This document shows, piece by piece, positions 46,301-56,100 of a DNA stretch of 64,000 bases (its first letter is position 1; each line of letters opens with the position of its first letter). The notes under the pieces are model-generated. The model made no database searches. It saw only the letters and a program-made list of their open reading frames with translations, and was not told where the DNA came from. Source of the DNA: Sandaracinus sp. (GTDB lineage: Bacteria; Myxococcota_A; Polyangia; Polyangiales; Houyiibacteriaceae); the NCBI GenBank assembly GCA_020633125.1, contig JACKEH010000001.1:1-64000 (forward strand). The letters are read 5' to 3'. Position numbers and translations under genes: made by a program.

Positions 46301-49300
46301 CGAGCGCAATCGCGCCCGCCGGCACGGTGTCGTCCGAGAGCTCACCGGAAGACTGCGCCTCCGAGCAGCGCACGTACGCCTCCCCGAGGAGCCTCCCGAC
46401 GCGATCGAAGTAGAAGTTCTGTCCGCACCCGCGTGGATCGCGAACCGCGACCAAGTCGCCGATGTGGTTGTAGAGGTAGCGCCAGCTTCGGTTCGCGTCG
46501 GTGGCTGCCGCGTAGCGGCTGTCCGTGTCCGGGTCGCTCGAGGAGAGCCGGCGCCCTACCGTGTCGAGGGCAAAAGTCCGCACCACGGAGCGACCGTCGA
46601 CGACGTCGGCGAGCGCGCCGGGGAGCGGCGTGTCGGTCGCCGTTTGTGCACGTCGGACTTCGACCACGGCGCCGTCGTTGCGGTATCGCGTGAACAGACG
46701 GTGGTACTCCACGTCGAGAAGCCCCGGCTGCCGGTTGCGCAGGACCCGATCGATCGTCCGCCCATGCCCGTCGACGCGGGTGGTGACGCAGGTGTCGTAG
46801 TGGGGAGAGGCGGGGTCGACGTCGTTGGCATCGCAGGTGTCTTGGCTGAGCGCGTGATGGCGTACTTCGGCGACGAGCTGCCCATCCTCGGCCCATTGCT
46901 GTCGGTCCCGACCGAAGGCATCGCGTGCGCTTCGTACGAACGGCACCGGAGGAAGTGCGAGCACGGTGGCCGCGCTCGGAGCGGCCACGTCGAGAAAGTC
47001 GGGTTGGTAGGCACGCGCGACGCCACCACGGGCATCGAGAACCTGGTGGCCCGACACGACCCATGCGTGCTCCTCTCCGCCCTCGGTCAGCGTTGCCCGC
47101 GTGCGACCCAAGCCGTCGAAGTATTCCGTCGTGACGAGCGCATCGGCGCCCACGGCGACGCACGAGAGCTCGGAGGTCGTGCGTACCCTCGAGACGGGAA
47201 GATCGTATTCCGCGAAGGCGTATTCGATGCGCGTCGACGGGACGGTGCTGCCCTCGCACCCGACGCTCGGCGGACCACGTACGAAGGTCGGGCGTCCGAG
47301 ACCGTCGAGCCCGATCTCCGTGACTTGCCCGTTCGGCTCGGTCGCCGAGACGATCACACCTCGCCCGCGATCCCACACGCCGGTGGTCGTGAGGAAGGTC
47401 CAGGCGCCCCCGGCGCGATCCACCGCGATGCGCTCCACCTCCGGATACGTCGAGTAGTCCGCGTCGTAGTCCACTTCCGAGTAACGAAGGCAGTCGTGCT
47501 CCGCGACGTGGAGGTCGGCGCCGGCGCAGGTTGCGACGGGTGCCCCCCAGACGTCGTAGCGGGTCGACGCGACCATCGTCTGATCGGTCTGCACGTATCC
47601 CGCGCTGTCGTCGTCGCCTCCGAACTCGAACGGGATGGTGGTGGCGAGGCTCGCGACGGTCTCTCGCCGCAGGGGCAGCCCGGTCGCGGGGTCGTAGGTG
47701 ATGGTCGTCAGCCCGAGCGGAACACCACCCTCGCCGTCGATCCACGAGGCCGTCGACACGAAGCGCCACCCCGTCGGATCGTCGAGCCGCACGACCACGA
47801 CGTGGCTCGTGATGGCCTCGCTCGGCGTCTCGCCGAACTCTCCGCGGATGCGGCCATGCGAGGTCTGCTGGAGCGGGTGGCCGAGGTCGTCGACGACGTC
47901 GACGGTGTCGCGCACGTGCGCCCATCGATCGCCACGCACGGTGATGGTGCGCTCCTCGACCGTCGCCGCCGCGCCCCCTGCGTGCTCGAAGCGAAGCGCG
48001 GGGACCTGCAAGGAAGTCTCGAGCGGAGCGAAGGGCGCCGTGTCGTACGCGAGTGCGTCGCTCTGGAACGCGTAGGCGTACGACACTGCCCGACCGTCGA
48101 GTCCGTCAACCAGGTGCCGGACCGCCCACGCGCTGTGGGTGGTGCTCAGGTACGTCCCTTCGGTGTCCGAGGTCTCGGTGAAGAAGGCTCGCCCCTTCAG
48201 CGCTTCGTTGGGGTTGTCCGCGAGCCGATCGGACGCGAGGCTTGCGGGGCGGCGCCCCTGCAGGAAGTAGGTGCGTTGAACGGATGTCGGCGTCGTGACG
48301 TCGCCGAGCGCGACGACGTCGGCCGCCCCGAAGCCTCGGAACTCCTGCTCGATGCCTTCGTAGTAGGCGTCGTGGTAGGCGTATTCGGAGCGCACCACGT
48401 TGGCTTCGCGGCCGACCTCGTCGAAGCGATCCGTCAGCTCGGTCGCACGAACGACGGTGCTCACGAAGGGGCTCGAGCCCGATCGGTAGGCACACACGCC
48501 CGCGCGTGCTTCGAGCTTCTGGTCGCAGCCACCAGGGGTCGCGCTCCACGAGAATCCCTCGCAGTCGGGACACTCGGCGAGTGCACGCAGATCACGAAGG
48601 TAGTCTTCGCTGCTGGATCCGTACTCTAGCGTGGTGCGACCGCCGAGGCCGTTGTCGATCTCCTCGAGCAGTCGCGGTCGACGCGTGCCCACCAGACTGA
48701 GCCAGCGCCAATCGTCCGCTTCGCCGTACACGAGATCGGTCGTTCCGCTGCCGTCGAGGTCCGCGGTGGTCACCCGCGACAGGAATGCGGGCGCGAAGGG
48801 GGTGCGCGCCGAAACGCGCTCGGTGAAGCCCCGCCCGGCACGGCTGTACCAGACGTCGACCGCGTCGAAACGAACCTGAACGACGTCGGCCGCGCCGTCC
48901 GCGTTCGCGTCGAGGAGCATCACGCCCGCGAGCTCGGCGTTGAGCTCACGGGGCGGCGAGGCCATCTCGACGTGCCGGTCTCCCGCGAAGGTGTTCGCGT
49001 CGCAGCGTGCCGGTCCGTCGCCCCACGCTCCGACACCGCGCCCCGGCCAGTAGGCGACGCGACCGTGGGCGAGTCGCACCAGGTCGACCAGCCCGTCGCC
49101 GTTCATGTCCGCCGTGTGCGCGTCGGGATCGGCGAAGTCGAAGGGGCGCCCATCGTGCAGCAGACACGACTCGATCGGCTCGGGGGAGAGCGTCCAGCTG
49201 GAGCCGTCGAAGCTCGCGCTTCCGAAGCGACCGTCTCCTTCTGGAAGCCAGCCGAGGTTCAACCACGTCTGCATGCCGGTGCCCGTCGTTCGCACGACGT

Positions 49301-51314
49301 CGACCAAGTGGTCGTTGTTGACGTCGAGCGTGCGAATCCGGACCGCGTCGCGTTGGAAGTCGACGCGAGGATCGGTGAACCCCTCCGGCAACACCGCAGG
49401 CACGTGAACGAAGGTCCAATCCTGCGCGGAGGGATGCACCTCGCTTGCCTCCGGCGAGCGAGTCGGCGTGAGGTATCCGTAGCTCCGCACGCGTGGCATG
49501 TGCAGGAAGTCCCCCCGTCCATCCCCGTCGGCATCCATGGGCACGAAGTTCGGGTTCTGCAGACGTGCTTCGGCACTCAATCCCTGCGGCACCCCGACCG
49601 GAACGGGATCGGAGAAGCCACCCGCGACGGCCGGACGGGCGTCCGCGCCGACGAAGCCGTTGAAGAAGACGCCCATCGCAGGACCGCCCTCGCGACGATG
49701 GCGGGCGGGGTTGGTCTCGATGACGTCGAGCAGCCCGTCGCTGTTGACGTCGAAGAGCGAGACGTTCGCCGTGTCGAGCGACACGCTCGGTGAGGTCGGT
49801 GCGTGGTGCACGCGGGCATCGAACCCTCCGAATCCAGGCGCTTCCGTCGACGTCGCGTCCGTCTGCGAATAGCGGAAACGCATCGGCGGGTAGAGGTCGC
49901 CGACGACGCTGGCGTCGAAGGACCCCTCCGTCACGTCGGTCTCGCCGAGGTACACCTGTGTTTCGTCGTCGAAGCGGCTCGGGCGGCCCTCGAGCTGGAG
50001 AAACGAGAGCAACGAGTGGAAGCGTGCCGGGTCGTACCCCAAGCGATAGCGCCACCCGAGCGCACGACTTCCAGGCAGACCCAACGCAGAGGTCACTTCG
50101 ACGCGCGCGAGACGCCACGCCGTGGTGACTCGCCAGGTGGTCGTGTAGGCGTCGAAGACGTCGGGACGCTCTTCGTAGACGAAGCGCACGTGGTGGAGGT
50201 AGTCCGAGAGCGGCGCCGCACAGCGACGTCGCGCGACCGGGTCTCCTTCGTCGGCGCACGAGGCGGGCGAGACGTAATGGATGTCGTCGAGGTAGCGGGC
50301 CCCGAGGTACGCGCGGTACCGGTAGTAGACGACGTTGCCGAGCGCGTCGCTGGTGCGGCTGGTGCACCACGCGAAGATGCGGCCCGTTCCGTCGTCGTGC
50401 TCGGACTGCAGCGCATGAACCGACGCGTCGACCATGCCGGGCGGGCCGTCTCCCGCGGGCAGCTGACCGAGATCCGTTCGTCCTCCCGTGGGGGATTGGA
50501 CGACCCAGCGTGTCCCGTCGGGCGACCGGAAGAAGCGATGGAAGCCTCCTTCGATTCGAGCGCGGTACTGCTGCCATCCGGCAAGCTCGGCTGGCACGAT
50601 GCCGCCATCAATTGCGGCAACTTCGTCTCCATCGACGGGGACGAGCTCGTGGGCCCCGTCGTACACGAATCGGTCCTCGAGGGGATGCCACGCCGGCGCG
50701 TCGACGTAGCCCGGAAGGCCTCGGTCGCTCTGACGGTGGATGCACGCGTTGCCAATCCCCCAACCGATGCCCACCGGCCCGTTGCCCGCCCCGGTCGAGT
50801 AGGAGAGCGCCACGGACGGGCTCAGACCGCCGCGTCCTCCGGGCATCGCGAGTGGCACCGCGTAGGTCCCCGTTCCGGCCGAGAGGCTCGGCGTGAAGGA
50901 CTCACCCATTCCCTCGATCGAGCCCTCACCCGTGGGCAGGGGGACGCTTTGCGTCGTGGGCGTTCCCGCCTCGGTGCCCGAAGGCAGGTCCACCGGCTCG
51001 ACGTCCTCGGACCACTCGGGCTCCTCCTCGAGGGCAACCTGCGAGAGCCGCTCTTCCGCTTCCGCTCCCGCCAACCGACCGAGGTTCGAGTCCAGGTCGT
51101 ACTCGAGCCGCTCGGCGAGCTCGGAGGTGGCTTCGGATCCCGCGATGCCAGGCGCACGCCGGGCGTCGAGACTCGAGCATTCGGGGAGAGACGACGCCTC
51201 GACGACCGCTTCGACGGCCGGCGAAGTCTCCTCGAGCGCGACCCGGGACAGCGGTTGCGCGAAGGCCGACGTGCCGAAGGCGAGGCACGCGGAACAGGCA
51301 AGCCAAACACGCAC
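43365..51314 (-). CDS. SpvB/TcdB/Rhs toxin-scaffold protein (TcB-TcC-like)
   Basis: The 2649-residue product has a signal peptide (VRVWLACSACLAFGTSAFA), then an SpvB N-terminal domain from about residue 128 (GEGSIEGMGESFTPSLSAGT, then GGRGGLSPSVALSYSTGAGN). A beta-propeller with at least six DxNxDGxxD blades follows (FDVNSDGLLDV, MDADGDGRGDF, ADMNGDGLVDL), then TcdB middle-region motifs (RPRLLEEIDNGLGGRTTLEY), then Rhs/YD repeats. The Rhs core ends at YFGARYLIPRLGRW and GRDPVGL. The last 304 residues are a unique tip with a hydrophobic segment (AAGGAALTALCLTST). This architecture is that of TcB-TcC: the shell encapsulates a C-terminal toxin that is cleaved and delivered through TcA. The start overlaps the upstream lipoprotein stop by one base. 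Confidence 0.88.
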   Translation of the reverse strand: MRVWLACSACLAFGTSAFAQPLSRVALEETSPAVEAVVEASSLPECSSLDARRAPGIAGSEATSELAERLEYDLDSNLGRLAGAEAEERLSQVALEEEPEWSEDVEPVDLPSGTEAGTPTTQSVPLPTGEGSIEGMGESFTPSLSAGTGTYAVPLAMPGGRGGLSPSVALSYSTGAGNGPVGIGWGIGNACIHRQSDRGLPGYVDAPAWHPLEDRFVYDGAHELVPVDGDEVAAIDGGIVPAELAGWQQYRARIEGGFHRFFRSPDGTRWVVQSPTGGRTDLGQLPAGDGPPGMVDASVHALQSEHDDGTGRIFAWCTSRTSDALGNVVYYRYRAYLGARYLDDIHYVSPASCADEGDPVARRRCAAPLSDYLHHVRFVYEERPDVFDAYTTTWRVTTAWRLARVEVTSALGLPGSRALGWRYRLGYDPARFHSLLSFLQLEGRPSRFDDETQVYLGETDVTEGSFDASVVGDLYPPMRFRYSQTDATSTEAPGFGGFDARVHHAPTSPSVSLDTANVSLFDVNSDGLLDVIETNPARHRREGGPAMGVFFNGFVGADARPAVAGGFSDPVPVGVPQGLSAEARLQNPNFVPMDADGDGRGDFLHMPRVRSYGYLTPTRSPEASEVHPSAQDWTFVHVPAVLPEGFTDPRVDFQRDAVRIRTLDVNNDHLVDVVRTTGTGMQTWLNLGWLPEGDGRFGSASFDGSSWTLSPEPIESCLLHDGRPFDFADPDAHTADMNGDGLVDLVRLAHGRVAYWPGRGVGAWGDGPARCDANTFAGDRHVEMASPPRELNAELAGVMLLDANADGAADVVQVRFDAVDVWYSRAGRGFTERVSARTPFAPAFLSRVTTADLDGSGTTDLVYGEADDWRWLSLVGTRRPRLLEEIDNGLGGRTTLEYGSSSEDYLRDLRALAECPDCEGFSWSATPGGCDQKLEARAGVCAYRSGSSPFVSTVVRATELTDRFDEVGREANVVRSEYAYHDAYYEGIEQEFRGFGAADVVALGDVTTPTSVQRTYFLQGRRPASLASDRLADNPNEALKGRAFFTETSDTEGTYLSTTHSAWAVRHLVDGLDGRAVSYAYAFQSDALAYDTAPFAPLETSLQVPALRFEHAGGAAATVEERTITVRGDRWAHVRDTVDVVDDLGHPLQQTSHGRIRGEFGETPSEAITSHVVVVRLDDPTGWRFVSTASWIDGEGGVPLGLTTITYDPATGLPLRRETVASLATTIPFEFGGDDDSAGYVQTDQTMVASTRYDVWGAPVATCAGADLHVAEHDCLRYSEVDYDADYSTYPEVERIAVDRAGGAWTFLTTTGVWDRGRGVIVSATEPNGQVTEIGLDGLGRPTFVRGPPSVGCEGSTVPSTRIEYAFAEYDLPVSRVRTTSELSCVAVGADALVTTEYFDGLGRTRATLTEGGEEHAWVVSGHQVLDARGGVARAYQPDFLDVAAPSAATVLALPPVPFVRSARDAFGRDRQQWAEDGQLVAEVRHHALSQDTCDANDVDPASPHYDTCVTTRVDGHGRTIDRVLRNRQPGLLDVEYHRLFTRYRNDGAVVEVRRAQTATDTPLPGALADVVDGRSVVRTFALDTVGRRLSSSDPDTDSRYAAATDANRSWRYLYNHIGDLVAVRDPRGCGQNFYFDRVGRLLGEAYVRCSEAQSSGELSDDTVPAGAIALGPIAASAYVEARTWYDAYPEWAVGELAPPGGPTLGRMTASANRSARAVVAYDVRGNGVWSAKQIALLPQAALAPTSLGTADAPVVEPVTASPRVYDTSHTYVRTASFDFANRPADMALPVDPDWELLGGTGAAPTIGGRLRFDARGFIAGADLTIDGVSRPVVASTAYTRDGLVREVVYGDDDEGARPPTTSIATYDVRRRPVAMHTERAPTAFGTAALADVSVVAHDRLVWDGAGNLEAIHDLRPASEWPEGYRPQTARITHDALYRVAGVDFEYRTELGATYLDVPSDWRASLHATNADGQSHRTADPMRTDPAPMVAALPEARVVNLTYETDWLANVVEWTDDAASFYERSLGEITNGSLADGDRPAALRLATNLPEAQTAGDDLGGYVTVDYGQNGNVVAMTVHARCADAPARACVDDRDAALQTRRDALLLNCVCANEQHYQYLWDEVGRLSEARRYDRSGDGAWSLAARQRYGYGAGFERVIKQTDDLGGGAPRATLYVHPGDYERRGLVANAETETWDASLALGTETQYLVAGARVVWKASESAGALDRNHRITVPITNIIGTTAAVLELESGELVEASTYYPNGARETLRVQSDESSATEPAGFTGKEADEEVGVVYFGARYLIPRLGRWASADPLEVHALGGGEIGNSYHYVGGNLLRGRDPVGLNDKSGRGWVMTPNGEGAHMPPRAHSKRFPESRGMAESGRVVPTVYPVTDLDGNPLSDTPDGHRGAGQVHELMDLHVAPGHGVSHVPSADPNAPKTYEELLQRMDEVARDPRLSKVKFDVKIDPKAGPVPGGAGVSLARAWELVESLAVAQNRMPPRVPIPKYEPIRRQPSDSGFAGEGRTRSTPDVSGRRKIPAAGGAALTALCLTSTQCIAELATENVVSRTFGPVAGRVVGNMFSLVDISLNYSGDCGGESCVDLHAERDRDIQGTWGCGPNWCLGAPDELELDDVGPPVMGSVFYSEPVIP

Positions 51315-52741
51315 TAGAGCCCCTCCGGAAGAAGCGAGAGAAAGACAGACCGGATCGCGCCTGGAGCTCCCGCGGGAGGTCCCTCGCTCCACGCGATCCA
51401 CACGTTGGCGGAGTCCCCGCCGGCGATTGCGAGGCCACCGGCGTCACCGGGAGGCGCGACGTGGGCCGCGAGAGCGTCGACTCTGGGAGCATCGACACCG
51501 AGCAACGCGAAACCTGCCCCACCGTACGAGCCCCGTTCCTCCCAGGTCGCAACGACCCCTGAGGCCAGGCGAGCCAGATGTGCTCGTCGTTCGACGTAGC
51601 GAGGCCGTGCCGCTAGCGGCATCGCGTCCCCTACGACCCCCGCCGAATCGACGACCCGAGCATGGACGTCGCCGTAGGAGTCGTCCCCCCGCGAGGTGTA
51701 CGCGACCACGAACGCCTCGCCGGTGTGGGCGACCGCCGGATCGGTCCCGTCGCCGAGCGGTCGTTCGGAGACGAACCCTTCCCCGTCGAAACGAAGTCCC
51801 TCGAGGCGACCGCCGGTCGAGGTGACGAGAAGCCCTCGTGTGTCGTCGAACGCGGCCGCGACCTGATCGACCCGACCGTCCCGCCGCCAGTTCGAGACGA
51901 CGTTGCCGAACCCGTCGAAGGCCACGAAGACGAGTGCGTCCTCCTCCGCGAGAGCGACCACGAGGCGTGAGCCGGACCGCGCGAGCGCGACCTCGTGACC
52001 GACGCCGATCTCACGTCGAAACCGGACCCCGAGGTCGACGCTGAGCGACTCGAGCCGAACCTGCCCTCCTGCATCCAGGGTCGCGACCGCCCACCCTCGG
52101 TCCAACCCCACCAGGTGGCGACGCTCCGGTACCGTCGACCACTCGAGGTCGGCGGTCGCGTCCCCTCCGAAACCGAACACCATCACACGATCGACGGCGC
52201 GCACCTCATCGTCGACCTCGGTCTCCTCTCGCCACCAGAGCATCGCGTTTCCCGCACCGTCGACCGCGACCGAGTGTGCTCCGAGCGACTCGCTCCACAC
52301 TCCAGCCGACGAGGAAACTACGGCGACCGTGGGTTCGCAGTCGCTCGAGCAGGCGTCGCCAATCGCCAGGTTGCCGTCATCACAGGCCTCGTACGACTCC
52401 GGCCCTCTTTCCCGATAGCCATCGCCACAGCCACGCTGCACGCAGCGTCCACGCGCGCAGTGAAACCCGACTTCGCCGCAACGGGTCGTGTCAGGAAGCG
52501 GCTCACGCACGCAGACGCCCGCTTCGTCGCAGTAGGCTCTTTCACATTCGTCTACCCGCCGACAGTCACAGATCCTCACCCCTCCCACGGGCAACACTGG
52601 CGGGCGGACGACCACCTCGACGTTGCCTGACTCTCCCCCATCCGGTGGAACACGCGCGGCATCCGGGTGGTCCGCTGCGTATTCGGGGGCGGAACAAGCC
52701 GCGACCACGAGAACAGCTAGCCACTGGGTCTTCCAAGGCAC
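51314..52741 (-). CDS. Cysteine-rich lipoprotein, first gene of the Tc-like operon
   Basis: The 475-residue product has a lipoprotein signal (PWKTQWLAVLVVAACSA, GTG start at 52741), then cysteine-rich segments (CDCRRVDECERAYCDEAGVC) and a myxo-disulfide repeat (CGDGYRERGPESYEACDDGN, then CSSDC), a motif found mostly in Myxococcota. About 350 residues of blade-like repeats follow (HSVAVDGAGNAMLWWRE, DPAVAHTGEAFVVAYTS), suggesting a beta-propeller. The stop TAG overlaps the start of the SpvB/Rhs gene by one base (TAGTG), so it belongs to the same transcript. Its role may be surface display or docking of the complex; this is inference. Confidence 0.78.
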   Translation of the reverse strand: MPWKTQWLAVLVVAACSAPEYAADHPDAARVPPDGGESGNVEVVVRPPVLPVGGVRICDCRRVDECERAYCDEAGVCVREPLPDTTRCGEVGFHCARGRCVQRGCGDGYRERGPESYEACDDGNLAIGDACSSDCEPTVAVVSSSAGVWSESLGAHSVAVDGAGNAMLWWREETEVDDEVRAVDRVMVFGFGGDATADLEWSTVPERRHLVGLDRGWAVATLDAGGQVRLESLSVDLGVRFRREIGVGHEVALARSGSRLVVALAEEDALVFVAFDGFGNVVSNWRRDGRVDQVAAAFDDTRGLLVTSTGGRLEGLRFDGEGFVSERPLGDGTDPAVAHTGEAFVVAYTSRGDDSYGDVHARVVDSAGVVGDAMPLAARPRYVERRAHLARLASGVVATWEERGSYGGAGFALLGVDAPRVDALAAHVAPPGDAGGLAIAGGDSANVWIAWSEGPPAGAPGAIRSVFLSLLPEGL

Positions 52742-53013
52742 AGGGAGACGTTATCCCCCGTCTCCAAAGAAGGACATTCGCACTTAGGAATCCGCTTTTC
52801 TCCGGCGTCTTCTTCCTCGACTGGCTTCAATCCCACGATCGGATTCGCATTTCCGATCGCGACTGCGGATACCGAGTGGCCCCTGCTAAGATTCACGTCT
52901 CCGTCAGATTTCCAACCCAACCGGACGCTCCACCCGAACGACATCGTTCCGACGAATCCGATCCGACGGTTACTTGCGTCTTCACGAGTCACTGAGCTCG
53001 CGCGCGAACACAT
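52717..53013 (-). other. Uncertain 98-residue reading frame in a lower-GC stretch
   Basis: Between the kinase gene (ends 53121) and the lipoprotein start (52741) lies about 380 bases with GC visibly lower than its neighbours. A reverse frame reads SFGWSVRLGWKSDGDVNLSR, VSAVAIGNANPIVGL and a short cysteine-containing tail, resembling the end of a beta-rich protein; it has no signal peptide. It overlaps the lipoprotein start by 25 bases. It may be a gene relic or random open frame; I cannot support function. The operon promoter should lie here. Confidence 0.3.
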
Positions 53014-53120
53014 CCGTTCTCGTGAAACCCCGCGTCTCGGGCTCGCGGTAGCCCGTCAGATCCCTCGCCCGAATCGGTGCGTTCGCCGAAGCGACCGCTC
53101 TCGGGTTACCGCGCGAGGTT

Positions 53121-56100
53121 TCACGTTGTCGGCGCGAGCGCCCGAAGACGCTCGACCACCTGCACGCGCCCTTCCACCGACGCGTGCCCCTCGAAGCGCG
53201 CGCGCCACGCGCCCCAGATCGCGTCTCTTCCGAGCGCCGCGTCTCGCAAGAGCGCCAGCGCGTTCTCCCACTCGCCCACGCGGGCGTACAACCACGCCTC
53301 CACGAAGAGCGCGCGCGCTTCGAGCGCGAGGTCGCCACGGGCCGAGTACGCGGCGCGTGCGCCTTCGATGCCGGTGCGGGCGCCTTCGACGTCCTCGAGC
53401 TCGACCGCGACCCACGCGAGCATCAGCTCGATCGCCGGCACCTCGTTCGTCCCGAGCGCCACGTGCGCTTCGAGCGCTTTGCGAAGCCACGCCCGCGCCG
53501 GGCCCCAGGCGCCGGCCATCGCCTCGACCGCGCCGGCCTCCTGCCACGCGGTCGCGACCAACGCACGACGCCCCGAGCGCTCCGCTTCGCGCCGCACGGA
53601 ATCGAGGCGTGCGCGCGCCGCACCGAGCTCCCCGCGCTGCCGCTCCGACCGCGCCAAGAGCACCGACGCGAAGAGACGCGCGCTCTCGTCGTCGTGCAGC
53701 TCGGCGACGGCGGTCAGCTCCCGCTCGGCTTCGAGGTGCGAGCCGAGATCCGAGAGCAGCTGCGCGAGGTCGAGGCGCACGTCGCCTTCGACGCTCGGCA
53801 GCTTCGCGGCGCGCGCCGACCCGCCGGCTTGCACGAAGAGCTGCACGGCCGCCGTGGTGTCGCCGCGTGCGCGCGCGAGCCGGGCCCGCAGATGGGCCGC
53901 ACGCGCGAGCTCGGCCGACCATCCCGCCCGGCGTGCGAGATGGTGTGCACGACGCGCGTGGGCCTCGGCGCTTTCGATCGCGCCACGCGCTCGATCGACG
54001 ATCCCCGCGGCGAGCGCGGCGCGAACCCGACGCACGTCGACCTCGGGAATGCCGAGCGCGTCGACGAGCGTGAGCTGCGCCTCGGCGAGCTCGTGCGCGC
54101 GCGCCAGATCGAGCACCCGGGTGCGCGCCTCGGTCGCGCGGGCGAGCGCCTCGAGGGCCTCGTCGTCGCGACCGATCGCCCGCAGATGCCGGACCAAACG
54201 CTCGTCACGCGCCTTCGCCCACGGGCTCGCGAGGAGCGCGTCGGCGCACGCGTGGTGAATCCGCGTCGCCCGCGCTCGTGCACGCGCGCGCAACGCTTCC
54301 ACGGTCTCGTCGGACTCGAAGTAGAGCACCCCGTCGACGACTTGGCCGAGGCCGTCGGCGACGAGTCGATCGAGGCACGCCCACGTCGCCGCGGTGTCGC
54401 AGGCGAGCGCCGCGTTCCGCCACAACAGCACCTCCACCGAAGGCGCGAGGAAGGCCGCCACCTCCAGCGCCCGAAGCTCGGCTTCGCTGACGCGCAGCGC
54501 GAACGCGTCGAAGCGTGTCTTCGTGTTGCCGGTCGGCGCAGAGAGCTCCACCAACGCACCACGTCGCACCAGACGCCCCTGGTCCGCCCACGCCGTCACG
54601 TGCGCGAGCAGGTCGCCCGGCCAGGCGCGGACCTCCGAGAGCAACGCGTCGCGCGCGCTGGGCGCGAAACGCAGCTCGTCCGCGAGGCGAAGCACGTCGT
54701 CTTTCGCGAGCTCACCGAGCACGATCGTCTCGTCGGTCGCAAGCGTCGTGCGCCCAGTCCGCACCAACAACACACGCCCTTCGATCGACGGCACGTCTGC
54801 GTTCGCGTCCGCGACGACCAAGAGCGGCCGTCGCCGTGCCACGGTCGCCAAGAAGCGCTGCAACGCACCTTCGTCCGGCGCGTCGTCGTCGATCAACACC
54901 TCTGCTGCGGCGCGCACCGCCCAATCCTCGGGCTCGCCCAACGCGGCGATCGCGCGTCGAAGCGAGAGGCCCGCGAGCCGGTATTGCCGTCGCAGCGCTT
55001 CGCGCAGCCCTTCGTTTCGCTCGCCGTGCACCACGACCACGTCGAAGACGTCGTGCTCGACGACGAGCTCCGCGAGCCACTCGGCGAGCCGCGTGGTGCC
55101 CGAGCCGCTCGGCCCCACGATCGCGACGCTGCGCCCTTCGCCCGAGCGAGCCACGTCGGCCGCGATCGCACACAAGCGCTCACGCTCCGCGTCGCGTCCG
55201 ACCAGCGGGGTGGCGGCGATCGCGAAGAGCCCCATGCCGAGCCCACGCCCGCTCGGCGGGGAAGCGGTCACGGCCGGCAAGGTCGGCTCGAGCGGCGCGT
55301 CGAGCCCGTGCGTCAGCTCGTGCAACGCGCGCGCGGCGGACGGGAAGCGTGCGTTCGTCGACGACGCGAGCAGACGCCGCAGCCACCCCTCGAGCTCCGG
55401 GGGCACGGGCGTGCGCGGCACGAGCGGCGGCGGGGTCGCGAAGAGGCGATCGAAAGGCGAGCTCGCCGCGAAAGGCGACGCACCGGTCACGAGCTCCCAC
55501 ACGATGCAGCCGAGCGCGTAGAGATCCGACCACGGACCGATGCCTCGCGCGTCACCCACGATCTGCTCGGGCGCGGCGTAGCCCGGCGTACCGGTGCCGG
55601 TCGGCGCGCCCGTCTCGTGCGCCAACCACGCGATGCCGAAGTCCGTGAGCACCGCCGGCCCGTGCTCGTCGCCGCGAAACATCACGTTCGAAGGCTTGAG
55701 GTCGAGGTGGATCACGCCGCGCGCGTGCACGTGGGCGAGCGCGCGCAGCAACTGCTCGGTGATCGCGCGAATGCGCTCCCACGTCGCCCCACGGGTCACG
55801 ATCGGCACCAAGGTCTGCGCGAGTCGCTCCATCGCGACGAAGGGGCTGCCCGCGACGAGGCGCCCCGAGCTCGCGCGCTCCACCTCGGGACCGAGCGTGC
55901 CGACGTCGAAGAGGCGCACCACCCCCTCGTGATCCAGGCGGGACGCTGCGCGAATCTCTTGCCGGAACGCGGCCTGAAGCGCGGGCGCCCGCGCCGCCGC
56001 GTGCCCGAGGACCTTCACGGCGACGTGCTCTTCGGTGGCGGTGTCGAGCGCGTGCCAGACCTCCCCGAAGCCGCCGACCCCGAGCGGCGCGACGAGCTCG

